Positions 29,035-35,616 of a DNA stretch of 42,084 bases are shown piece by piece. Origin of the DNA: Prochlorococcus sp. AG-402-C09 (GTDB lineage Bacteria > Cyanobacteriota > Cyanobacteriia > PCC-6307 > Cyanobiaceae); the NCBI GenBank assembly GCA_003279565.1, contig QCHN01000011.1:1-42084 (forward strand). Direction: 5' to 3'. Both the position numbers and the translations under genes were made by a program. Below the pieces are notes generated by a model that saw only the letters and a list, made by a program, of their open reading frames with translations, was not told the origin of the DNA and ran no database searches. The first letter of the stretch is position 1, and each line of letters begins with the position of its first letter.

Positions 29035-29145
29035 ATGACAGCAATTAATAAAATTACTGCCGCTAAACTTTTAGTTTTAATAAACCTTCCTGTTTTGCTT
29101 TTAATAGCAGGTGTTTACCAAATAGGTTCTGCAGTAATAGTTTAA
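29035..29145 (+). CDS. MTA/NLP membrane peptide, 36 aa, copy 2
   Basis: MTAINKITAAKLLVLINLPV then LLLIAGVYQIGSAVIV. Paralogue of 3839-3952: the common residues are MTA, K, TA, LLVL, NLP, LLL, AG, Q and GS-VI. One membrane span with a polar Asn-Leu-Pro entry. The upstream hairpin is also shared. The two genes lie 25 kb apart in unrelated surroundings. Confidence 0.68.
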   Translation: MTAINKITAAKLLVLINLPVLLLIAGVYQIGSAVIV

Positions 29146-29176
29146 TTATTGTTTTAGCTAATTATTGTTTCTAGTT

Positions 29177-29392
29177 ATGGCCAAATGGATTCCGTCCCAA
29201 AAGCAAAAGTCAGGTTTAATAAGTAGAACATTCGATTTTTTTATTGATGAGTTAGCTGAATTGCAGGATGAACTTGATTGCCCAGATGAATTCATATGTG
29301 ATTTCCTTGAGGTTGTTAAAAATCGTTGGTCACCAGATAGTTGTCATTCAAAGGCTAGGCAGCATAAAAGAGATAATCCAAGCTCCTACTGA
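29177..29392 (+). CDS. LxCPxxFI microprotein, 71 aa, copy 2
   Basis: From ATG 29177 (MAKWIPSQKQKSGLIS). A helix with AELQDELDCPDEFICDFLEV aligns with the ELKCPPAFI block of 28367-28579; then a basic, Trp- and His-containing tail. Cys in CPDEFIC are five residues apart. It is followed 2 bases later by the DUF1651 gene, so both are in one operon. Unknown function. Confidence 0.62.
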   Translation: MAKWIPSQKQKSGLISRTFDFFIDELAELQDELDCPDEFICDFLEVVKNRWSPDSCHSKARQHKRDNPSSY

Positions 29393-29394
29393 AA

Positions 29395-29658
29395 ATGCAA
29401 AATGAAAGTTGGCTTGTGAAAAAAGATCGAGTTTGGGCAATGAGGTTTTTAAAAGATAAACACCCTGATGAAGACGGAACTACATACATAAGGGTTCACT
29501 ACGCTAGCTGCAGGTTCAGATTCCTACACGGCATTACTCCTCATGTTCAATTACATGAAAGTGAGAAGCTAACTTATGAAAAAGCAAGAGACCTATGGAG
29601 GTCATCAGTGGAAACAGAATGGGAAGTCTCTAAGAATCCCTTATGGGAGACCTCTTAA
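29395..29658 (+). CDS. DUF1651 protein, 87 aa, divergent
   Basis: DUF1651 is a small picocyanobacterial family of unknown function. Residues here follow its pattern: a Trp near residue 6 with a short hydrophobic part (SWLVKKDRVWAMRFLKD), a middle with positively charged strands, and a C-terminal KARDLWRSSVETEW helix. The paralogue at 34295-34540 is the more typical member (EVNGLWILRFRYD, RRRMRRELAIKLWMELL, then GWRR). Starts 2 bases after the stop of 29177-29392. Confidence 0.68.
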   Translation: MQNESWLVKKDRVWAMRFLKDKHPDEDGTTYIRVHYASCRFRFLHGITPHVQLHESEKLTYEKARDLWRSSVETEWEVSKNPLWETS

Positions 29659-29796
29659 AGCTTAAAAAAATTAGCAGAATTCTCTTTTAAGTTGATATTT
29701 AAGAAAAAAAGATTTTGAAATTTGAGTAAATACCACTAGATAGTTTTGTATCCAGATGAACTACACGTGCCATCCATACATAACATAATAGTTTTT

Positions 29797-29877
29797 GTAG
29801 CAACCGCTACCAAAACGTTCAACTCGTTACATAGCGAGCCGCATCTCGATTTAAGCCAAGGAACGGGGACTTAAATC
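29797..29877 (+). promoter_or_regulatory. multi-hairpin 5' leader before the DUF4278 gene
   Basis: Three successive stems: GTAGC with GCTAC (29797-29810, loop AACC), CTCG with CGAG (29823-29838), and GATTTAAG with CTTAAATC (29848-29855 and 29870-29877, 8 bp, loop with AAGGAACGGGGA). The block is more GC-rich than surrounding intergenic DNA and ends 16 bases before the ATG at 29894, so it lies in the 5' UTR. A purine-rich GGAG follows at 29885-29888 as ribosome site. Possibly a regulatory RNA; class not known to me. Confidence 0.5.
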
Positions 29878-29893
29878 AACATTCGGAGTATGG

Positions 29894-30070
29894 ATGATGA
29901 CAACTCTTCTATATCGTGGACAAAACTATGTCCAGCACAAAGAGCAAAAAGCTCAAAAGGATTGTGTTGAGCTGACTTACAGGCGTAATCACTACAACAC
30001 ATGCAGAAGCGATGCTAAGTCTGAGCTAAATTCCCAATTGGCTTATCGCGGTCATCGCTATCAACATTAG
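29894..30070 (+). CDS. DUF4278 protein, 58 aa
   Basis: MMTTLLYRGQNYVQHKEQKA, then CVELTYRRNHYNTCRSDAKS and a final LAYRGHRYQH. The two YRGxxY motifs (residues 7-12 and 51-56), with the LTYRxxxY in the middle, are the mark of the cyanobacterial DUF4278 family. Basic soluble protein, two Cys. GGAG at 29885-29888 fits the start; either Met can be first. It has a structured leader and a strong terminator, so it looks like a well-regulated monocistronic gene. Its codon use is less AT-biased than its neighbours, perhaps reflecting higher expression. Confidence 0.86.
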   Translation: MMTTLLYRGQNYVQHKEQKAQKDCVELTYRRNHYNTCRSDAKSELNSQLAYRGHRYQH

Positions 30071-30090
30071 TTTGTCAACTCTTTTTATAA

Positions 30091-30118
30091 GGCCCTGCTA
30101 GGCAGGGCCCTTTTTTTT
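30091..30118 (+). terminator. strong intrinsic terminator of the DUF4278 gene
   Basis: GGCCCTGC (30091-30098), loop TAG, GCAGGGCC (30102-30109), one C, then eight T. The stem is 8 bp and GC-rich, the strongest hairpin seen in the window. Lies 20 bases after the DUF4278 stop. Confidence 0.93.
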
Positions 30119-30175
30119 GCTTAGATAATTCTTGTTTGGTTGAACAGCTATTAACTCGTACAAAGTTTATTTTTA

Positions 30176-30340
30176 TTAGCCCTCATAAACTTTGCAAGTA
30201 GATGCTGTTGGATGATTACTACATTCTTTTTCCCAAAACTCATCTCTAGTTTCATGGGGAACCGTGTAAGAGAAGTCATGCATTGTTCGAATATCACTTA
30301 ATGCATTTTTAATTATGTTCAAAGGAGTTTTTAGTTTCAT
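30176..30340 (-). CDS. CP12-like protein, 54 aa
   Basis: MKLKTPLNIIKNALSDIRTM then ETRDEFWEKECSNHPTASTC and KVYEG. The ending Cys 40, eight residues, Cys 49, then VY reproduces the C-terminal disulfide loop of CP12, which docks to GAPDH and helps shut down the Calvin cycle when reduced power falls. The Pro in the middle of the loop is kept (HPTAST versus NP-x-x-x-E in CP12). The N-terminal PRK-binding part of classical CP12 is absent and length is shorter. A clear Shine-Dalgarno (GGAGGG) lies 3-8 bases upstream of the ATG. CP12-like redox switch is an inference from the motif. Confidence 0.72.
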   Translation of the reverse strand: MKLKTPLNIIKNALSDIRTMHDFSYTVPHETRDEFWEKECSNHPTASTCKVYEG

Positions 30341-30611
30341 AACCCTCCGTATCGGTATATAAATGTTCTAATCGATCTTGTTAAATTTATACACCTCGGC
30401 TTTTACTCAAGTAGAATTAACTATTAGTCGATTAACGAATCAAAGATAAGAATTATAGGAGTAGAGGCTATGCTTAAAGCTTTACCAAGTTAAAAAAATA
30501 TAGTCTGTGGTTATTATCAGTTAAAAATCAATTGATTGTCTCATTTTCTAAATTGTTGTCTAGTTATGAAAAATCTAGAAATGAACGATGATAAACACCT
30601 TTGACGTGTAT

Positions 30612-30716
30612 TTACCAATCTGGATAGAAGTAATCGTCACCTATATGCTCTTCATGGAATTGACCAATTTCAATTCCATAAAAATATTTTGATAGTTTGG
30701 CGAAAAGATTTTGCAT
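30612..30716 (-). CDS. aromatic microprotein, 34 aa
   Basis: MQNLFAKLSKYFYGIEIGQF then HEEHIGDDYFYPDW. The second half is acidic, aromatic and His-containing. It starts 8 bases beyond the terminator at 30724, so it needs its own promoter or is read through. No family recognised. Confidence 0.42.
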   Translation of the reverse strand: MQNLFAKLSKYFYGIEIGQFHEEHIGDDYFYPDW

Positions 30717-30723
30717 TTAGAAT

Positions 30724-30753
30724 GAAAAACGGTCTGTGCAGACTCAGACCGTT
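30724..30753 (-). terminator. intrinsic terminator on the minus strand
   Basis: A 9-bp stem, AACGGTCTG with CAGACCGTT (30728-30736 and 30745-30753), and an 8-base loop. On the minus strand it is followed by TTTTT, so it ends the FICHL transcript (30888-31166). On the plus strand there is no T run. Confidence 0.75.
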
Positions 30754-30887
30754 AGTGAATTACTTCCTTCCTATGTAAATACATTATTTTAGTTAGTGCG
30801 ATAGTAAGGAATACCCAAAAATTTTGTTAAGGAAAAGCCTGGTCGGTATTAATTGTTATGAGCACTGAGGAAAGAAGTTAGCTAAAA

Positions 30888-31166
30888 TTATTTTTGGAGT
30901 TTAAGCAATGTATTTACTTTGTTTTTTAAAAAGGAACCAAAACCCAGATCAATATAAATATATAGAAATAGGGAATAGCAAAAAACCACATAGAAAAATA
31001 AATGACATATGAATGTGTCTATAAGATCAGATTCTTTTTCATTAGTTGTTTGCTCTTCAACATCTATCATGGGTGACTTGAAATCACTTATTGAATTAGT
31101 TGCTATTGACTCAACCCAACCAAACTGAGCTAGTTCTTGATCGATTATTTTTAGCGCTGAAGACAT
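30888..31166 (-). CDS. FICHL membrane protein, 92 aa, copy 2
   Basis: MSSALKIIDQELAQFGWVES, then acidic linker, then IDTFICHLFFYVVFCYSLFL and IDLGFGSFLKN. Paralogue of 14296-14613. The block FICHLxFYVVFC and the block IDLGxGSFLK are kept; codon differences within them are mostly synonymous. The span contains Cys-His and Cys residues, candidates for a metal or heme site (inference). Followed by a terminator, so monocistronic. Confidence 0.72.
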   Translation of the reverse strand: MSSALKIIDQELAQFGWVESIATNSISDFKSPMIDVEEQTTNEKESDLIDTFICHLFFYVVFCYSLFLYIYIDLGFGSFLKNKVNTLLKLQK

Positions 31167-31286
31167 AAAAAAAAAGAATTTTCAAATAATCACCTTTTTA
31201 TCGTGTTGAAAATCAAGTTCTAGGCCAACGTTACATTTTTTTGTTTTTTATCTAATTTTGCTTGAAGACGAACACATTGATTCCAG

Positions 31287-31508
31287 TTAATTTCTTCCAT
31301 TGCATCTTTGAACTGCAAGCATATTTGCATCTGCATGATTCTTTTCTAATTTCCAAATTTTATTTGAAGTTTGACCAATACAAACAACTTCCGCTGCATT
31401 TTTTATTCCAACTGGTATTTGAGTTAAAGCTAAGATCATCAAGGCAAAACCAGTTCCAGGAGCATGAATATTTAACCGAAATCTTTTGAGCCAATTTTTC
31501 TTAGCCAT
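31287..31508 (-). CDS. single-span membrane protein, 73 aa
   Basis: A basic N-terminus (MAKKNWLKRFRLNIHAPGTG) precedes a span at about residues 20-35 (GFALMILALTQIPVGI). A C-terminal exposed part follows with two Cys (VVCIGQT and VQRCNG). Cytoplasmic basic start and exported Cys-containing part (inference from charge). Clean ATG start. Overlapping plus-strand frame 31262-31489 is a shadow. Confidence 0.64.
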   Translation of the reverse strand: MAKKNWLKRFRLNIHAPGTGFALMILALTQIPVGIKNAAEVVCIGQTSNKIWKLEKNHADANMLAVQRCNGRN

Positions 31509-31608
31509 TAATTAATTACTTATTATTGTTCCTTTATAGCTAATTTTGTTATGTATGCTTGAGTTGAATGAAATCGCTCAAAAGTAAAAGATTAGTATTT
31601 AATTGAAA

Positions 31609-32559
31609 ATGTTATTTCCAGAAATAGAACCTAAGGAAAAAGGGATATTAAAAGTGAGCCCTCTACACTCTATCTACTGGGAGAGAAGCGGTAATCAAAA
31701 CGGAGCTTCTGTCTTGATTGTTCATGGCGGCCCCGGGGGGGGCAGCAGCCCTTCTTATAGAAGATATTTTGATCCAAAGAAATTCAATATTGTTCAATTT
31801 GATCAAAGAGGATGTGGTAGATCTACTCCTCATTCTGAGTTAAAAGAAAACACGACTCATCATCTGATTGAAGATATTGAAAAACTAAGACAACTCTTGA
31901 AAATTGAATCATGGCATGTATTTGGGGGCTCATGGGGCTCAACATTAAGCCTGATTTACGCCATTCAACATACGAAAAAAGTTTTAAGTCTTACTCTTAG
32001 GGGTATATTCTTGTGCAGAAAAAACGAATTAAGTTGGTTCTATCAAAAAGGTGCAAGTGAAATTTTTCCTGAAGAATTTGATCTTTATCAGTCTGTTATT
32101 CCGCAAAGTGAGAGAGGCGATTTGATTAATGCTTTCCATAAAAGATTAACCAGTCAGGATAGGTCTGAGAGAGCTAATGCGGCACATGCTTGGACGAGAT
32201 GGGAAATGTCAACAAGCTTTCTTATGCCAAAAGAATTATCCATTATAAAAGCTGCAAATGATAATTTCTCAGATTCTTTTGCGCGTATAGAATGTCATTA
32301 TTTTGTTAATAATATTTTTTTAGAGGAAAATTATATTTTAAAAAATATTCCTAAGCTAAAAGATATTCCTGTTTCGATTGTTCAGGGAAGATATGACGTT
32401 GTTTGTCCCATGAGAAGTGCTTGGGATCTTAATAAATCATTGCCCTCTTCAAAACTTTATATAATCGATAATGCAGGACACTCAATGAAAGAGATTGGAA
32501 TTTCTAAAAAATTAATTGAGTTGACGAATGAGTTAGCTAATTCCTCCTCAGATCTCTAA
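31609..32559 (+). CDS. pip: proline iminopeptidase (alpha/beta hydrolase), 316 aa
   Basis: Cytosolic serine peptidase of the S33 family that releases N-terminal proline. The alpha/beta-hydrolase core shows HGGPGG (residues 39-44, the oxyanion loop), DQRGCGRST (65-73) and GGSWGS with nucleophile Ser 108. The catalytic Asp is Asp 263 in GRYDVVCP and the His is His 291 in NAGHS. Start at ATG 31609 (MLFPEI); a TTG 6 bases upstream would add only two residues. A run of G (CCCCGGGGGGGG) at the HGGPGG codons is notable. Full length for the family. Monocistronic on the plus strand. Confidence 0.94.
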   Translation: MLFPEIEPKEKGILKVSPLHSIYWERSGNQNGASVLIVHGGPGGGSSPSYRRYFDPKKFNIVQFDQRGCGRSTPHSELKENTTHHLIEDIEKLRQLLKIESWHVFGGSWGSTLSLIYAIQHTKKVLSLTLRGIFLCRKNELSWFYQKGASEIFPEEFDLYQSVIPQSERGDLINAFHKRLTSQDRSERANAAHAWTRWEMSTSFLMPKELSIIKAANDNFSDSFARIECHYFVNNIFLEENYILKNIPKLKDIPVSIVQGRYDVVCPMRSAWDLNKSLPSSKLYIIDNAGHSMKEIGISKKLIELTNELANSSSDL

Positions 32560-32650
32560 TCTTTTGTAGCTGTTCTTTGATCTCAATGATATTTAAATAA
32601 CCCTACACCCATTTAGAAATTTTATTAAGACTTATATTCCCTTCATTAAT

Positions 32651-33019
32651 TTAATCTTGCTTGCTATCTTTGTTTAAATCACCAATAGCTCTTACTGGGA
32701 ACTTCTTACCCTGTCTCCATACAGCTGTAATTATTAAAGCAATGAAAGCAATAATGGGTATGAATCTAAGCACTTCCATCGTGGAAGGTTCTGCAACTAA
32801 TGATTTAAAAGGATCACTAAGAGATACGGGAACGACCTCATATGAATTTGCTAGTTCATTTAGATCTACTTGCATTTTTCTTGGTGAATTATTTCTGAAC
32901 CCTATAAAAAAAAACTGCGTATTTTCTTTTGACTCGTTTGTTTGTGATTTGGATGTAAAAAATATACTTATAAAAGTAAATAAAGCTAATTCTTTGTGTG
33001 ATTTAAGTTTTATTAACAC
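32651..33019 (-). CDS. membrane protein with C-terminal span, 122 aa
   Basis: The frame begins with GTG at 33019 (MLIKLKSHKELALFTFISIF); an ATG start at about residue 49 (MQVDLNELANSYEV) is the alternative. The C-terminal part is strongly patterned: FKSLVAEPSTMEVLRFIPII, a span (AFIALIITAVW) and RQGKKFPVRAIGDLNK. That block looks like a conserved cyanobacterial membrane protein, which I cannot name. Plus-strand frame 32661-33050 is a shadow. Convergent with the peptidase gene. Confidence 0.66.
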   Translation of the reverse strand: MLIKLKSHKELALFTFISIFFTSKSQTNESKENTQFFFIGFRNNSPRKMQVDLNELANSYEVVPVSLSDPFKSLVAEPSTMEVLRFIPIIAFIALIITAVWRQGKKFPVRAIGDLNKDSKQD

Positions 33020-33082
33020 GCTTCCTTTGATTTATGGATACTCTTATTAACTTAATATTAGAAATTCTTGTTTTTAAATAAT

Positions 33083-33217
33083 TTATTTGGTCAACCCTGA
33101 GAAGAGAAAGAACCAAGTAAAGATAATTAAATTTAGTCCAACTGTTAAAGATATTGCGATCACTTTATAAGTGTTTCCAACCTCTTGAGATTCTTGATTG
33201 AGCTTTATTCTATCCAT
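33083..33217 (-). CDS. single-span membrane peptide, 44 aa
   Basis: MDRIKLNQESQEVGNTYKVI then a span at about residues 18-40 (AISLTVGLNLIIFTWFFLFS) and a short end GLTK. A cytoplasmic acidic/basic start and a C-terminal span. ATG start. Family not recognised. Confidence 0.56.
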   Translation of the reverse strand: MDRIKLNQESQEVGNTYKVIAISLTVGLNLIIFTWFFLFSGLTK

Positions 33218-33348
33218 TTCGTTTCTTTCTATAAAAAACTTCTAATTCACTCTCTCATCAAAGCCATAGGAGGCGAGGTGTCATGTTTCTTTCACTTAAT
33301 ATCATGAAGCCTTTTTTGAAACGGCTTTGATTCTTGGCCTTTAAAATT

Positions 33349-33483
33349 ATGGCTATTTCATTGGCTATTTCAGGAATTTCATTACTAGTGGGAGTATTTG
33401 TATTTGAACTGAGCAATTACTTTTTTGATGAATATCTGCATGAGAAGAATTTCGACGATCCGTTGTCTTTGATTCGGTTTTGA
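33349..33483 (+). CDS. single-span membrane peptide, 44 aa
   Basis: MAISLAISGISLLVGVFVFE is a span from about residue 3 to 19. The exposed part is aromatic and acidic (LSNYFFDEYLHEKNFDD). It may also act as an uncleaved signal anchor. It starts with ATG and follows a possible hairpin (AAGCC and GGCTT, 33306-33327). Confidence 0.55.
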   Translation: MAISLAISGISLLVGVFVFELSNYFFDEYLHEKNFDDPLSLIRF

Positions 33484-33670
33484 AAGTTCAATATCTATAC
33501 ATCATCCTCAATAAGCTTTCTAAATTACAGAAAATTTAAAGTCACCTTAAAAAATCTAAAATTTATTTTTATTAAGTTTGTATGTTTTGTACTTGATTCA
33601 ATGTCAATGGATTTATCTACCGATTGATAAAACTTTTTCAGTAGCTAAAAATGTATAGCTACATATTCAT

Positions 33671-33838
33671 ATGACGAGAGCTCAAATTGCTGTACCTCCT
33701 TTACCAAAAGGCTTAACGGAGGTGAAAATCATTGAACGGGGTTGGGGTATTGAAAGGTGCTACGTAACTCCAGACGGTGAGAAGGTTTGTACCCCAGCTC
33801 CATTTTTAACAAATCATCGAAACCTAGATTGGACTTGA
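33671..33838 (+). CDS. small soluble protein, 55 aa
   Basis: MTRAQIAVPPLPKGLTEVKI, then ERGWGIERCYVTPDGEKVCT and a final RNLDWT. The ordering of strands (EVKII, GIERCYVTPDG, EKVC) with two Cys suggests a small beta-rich fold. It is convergent with the MLTPYH copy-2 gene. Not matched to a named family. Confidence 0.6.
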   Translation: MTRAQIAVPPLPKGLTEVKIIERGWGIERCYVTPDGEKVCTPAPFLTNHRNLDWT

Positions 33839-33870
33839 CTTTCTTAAAAAGTTTTCTAGTAAAAAATAAC

Positions 33871-34017
33871 TTAATAGCTTTCTAAGTCGAATTTTGGTTT
33901 TGATAATTTTATTTGATTTTTTCTTAATCCGCTTTCTCCTTCTGACATCCGAAAAATTGATGCAGAGCCTGTTATCAGTAAAATTGCAAATATTATGGCA
34001 TGGTACGGAGTTAACAT
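33871..34017 (-). CDS. MLTPYH membrane protein, 48 aa, copy 2
   Basis: MLTPYHAIIFAILLITGSAS then IFRMSEGESGLRKNQIKLSK and an acidic end. The first 25 residues match copy 1 (27863-27955). A 20-residue extra basic tail replaces the coupled 29-aa gene of the other locus. Upstream leader copy B (34062-34104) is 44 bases before the start. A longer overlapping frame (33824-34264) in another phase is rejected. Confidence 0.68.
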   Translation of the reverse strand: MLTPYHAIIFAILLITGSASIFRMSEGESGLRKNQIKLSKPKFDLESY

Positions 34018-34061
34018 TTTGAGTGAATTTTTTGAATGGATTAACTTCTAGTTCTTGTCGT

Positions 34062-34104
34062 ATGTTGTAGCGCAATGCGAATGTTTTTAGGGTAGTTTCA
34101 CCCA
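34062..34104 (-). promoter_or_regulatory. conserved 43-nt leader, copy B, before MLTPYH
   Basis: Matches copy A (28003-28045) at 35 of 43 bases, with the TTCGCATTGC block perfect. GGTG pairs with TACC around AAAC, one G-U pair where copy A has G-C. It sits 44 bases before the MLTPYH start, like copy A at 47. Likely a shared 5'-UTR or promoter element for the two genes. Confidence 0.6.
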
Positions 34105-34294
34105 TGCATTGAATTTTTTGATGATCTAAAACATAGATGTATGTAATTAACTTGCCGACTAGATGAAATTGTTTACTCCTTTCAGCATTCCAAAGGCAGG
34201 AATGACAGCTCTTCCAAAACGAAAAAATAAAGCTACATCCAAAATGCCACAGTAAGAATTCCAATAACTTTTATGATATACTTGTACTACTAGC

Positions 34295-34540
34295 TTGTAT
34301 GCTCCTTTGAAGCGAGATGGTTGGATTAGGGAAGTAAATGGATTATGGATATTGAGATTTCGATATGATTGGGAGAGTTGGGATCAAAACCCTAAGGTAT
34401 TGATTGAGAGAGGAAGGCTTCAATCAAAGGGCCCCCCTCTTTTAAAAAATCGCAGGAGAATGAGAAGAGAATTGGCAATAAAATTATGGATGGAATTATT
34501 ATCAACTGGATGGAGACGTGTTCCCCCGCAATGGGATTAA
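34295..34540 (+). CDS. DUF1651 protein, 81 aa, typical member
   Basis: DUF1651 family, unknown function. It reads DGWIREVNGLWILRFRYDWE, SWDQNPKVLIERGRLQ, then LLKNRRRMRRELAIKLWMEL and a final GWRRVPPQWD. These match the order of the family: N-terminal strands, ERGR, RRRMRR and LWxELxxxGW. The frame has no ATG before a TAG just upstream, so translation must start at TTG 34295 or TTG 34307. That is a weak start for an otherwise intact protein. Confidence 0.82.
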   Translation: MYAPLKRDGWIREVNGLWILRFRYDWESWDQNPKVLIERGRLQSKGPPLLKNRRRMRRELAIKLWMELLSTGWRRVPPQWD

Positions 34541-34727
34541 TAATCAAAATGGTGAAGTTCTCATTATCTCCAAACTAATTTAGTTTCTGTATTTTAACTT
34601 TTCCACTTCAGAAGGAAAATTACTTCAAATTTTGTTTTCGCAGACTACTTAATGTATAGATTTTGAAAATCTCTTCACTATTTAAAATTAAATTTATTAT
34701 GTTAGATTTTTAAATACGCAAATAATT

Positions 34728-35012
34728 ATGACATCGGACATTGAATACTATAAGCAACTTTCTAAAAAGGTTAGTACAAAGAGAGATAAAATCAATTTCT
34801 TTAATCAAAATCAAAAAGCATTTTACGTAGATATTTATTCTGATAGTTGGTCAAAGATGATGGAGGAATATGCTAAAGCAGAGAATCTTAGTTCAGAGCA
34901 ACTAAATATGATTGAGGAAATGAAATGGTTAGATATGCCTGAGGTTTTGAAGCTCTTTGCTTATGATTTCTGTATTCTTAATGGATTTGTTTTTACCGGA
35001 GTGGGAAAGTAG
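34728..35012 (+). CDS. small acidic protein, 94 aa
   Basis: MTSDIEYYKQLSKKVSTKRD, then an aromatic acidic part (FYVDIYSDSWSKMMEEYAKA) and a helix (EEMKWLDMPEVLKLFAYDF) with one Cys near the end. Soluble, predicted helical. ATG start; no family recognised. Confidence 0.6.
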   Translation: MTSDIEYYKQLSKKVSTKRDKINFFNQNQKAFYVDIYSDSWSKMMEEYAKAENLSSEQLNMIEEMKWLDMPEVLKLFAYDFCILNGFVFTGVGK

Positions 35013-35205
35013 ATAATACTTATTAAGCTTTGCTTAAAAAATATTTAGGAGATTATTTAGTGAATAATTTACCTCTCTAAATTTTAAGTAGATTTATTAT
35101 TTTCATTATGATTGCTTTAGTAATACGTCAGATGATTGTTGCCTCTGGTTTCATTGAGTTCTAATTGATATACGCACAAACTTTTTGATTTTCTAATGGA
35201 TGAAT

Positions 35206-35346
35206 TTATTTTTTCTTTTTCATCCTTTTGCTTTTTGGCTCAAATCCCTCTTTGAAGTCAGAACCGGATTTATTAAACCAAGCTAAGAAGGAGGCAATAG
35301 TTGTTCCAACTAAAGCAGCAATTCCCCATTGAGATATCTCATCCAT
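35206..35346 (-). CDS. single-span membrane protein, 46 aa, coupled
   Basis: From ATG 35346: MDEISQWGIAALVGTTIASF contains a span at about residues 8-23, then a basic Lys-rich tail (KSKRMKKKK). Its ATG overlaps the TAA of 35346-35594 (TAATG). Unknown function; coupled with a protein that also has an N-terminal span. Confidence 0.58.
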   Translation of the reverse strand: MDEISQWGIAALVGTTIASFLAWFNKSGSDFKEGFEPKSKRMKKKK

Positions 35347-35594
35347 TAGCAAATAATTTTCCTTCCAGTTGCTGAGTAATAGTAGCAAGTACCATCAGCA
35401 CCGATATAGAACATACGGTTTTTGTATTTTGACTTTGAAAATTTATCAAGTCTTCTTTCATGCAAATCGAAGCTTTTTGTATTTAATTCTGGATTCCTTT
35501 CTCTTTGTTCATTGGTTCCCTCTTCTACATTCCAGGCCAATTTTCTTATGAGCCAAATTGAGGCAATTAAGAAAACAATAACTAATACATTCAT
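35346..35594 (-). CDS. membrane-anchored protein, 82 aa
   Basis: MNVLVIVFLIASIWLIRKLA is an N-terminal span. The rest is polar and charged, ending in a strand-rich part with Cys in GTCYYYSATGRKIIC (two Cys 11 residues apart). A Tyr-rich C-terminus (ADGTCYYYSATG) suggests a small extracytoplasmic fold. Coupled with 35206-35346. Confidence 0.62.
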   Translation of the reverse strand: MNVLVIVFLIASIWLIRKLAWNVEEGTNEQRERNPELNTKSFDLHERRLDKFSKSKYKNRMFYIGADGTCYYYSATGRKIIC

Positions 35595-35616
35595 TTATTT
35601 TGTTTTAGTAAAGTTG

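Noticed and set aside
33824-34264. A 146-codon minus-strand frame over the second MLTPYH locus
   Set aside because: It overlaps the conserved leader and the MLTPYH gene in another phase. Differences between the two leader copies are not concentrated in third codon positions of this frame, and its residues are low-complexity basic at the C-terminus.
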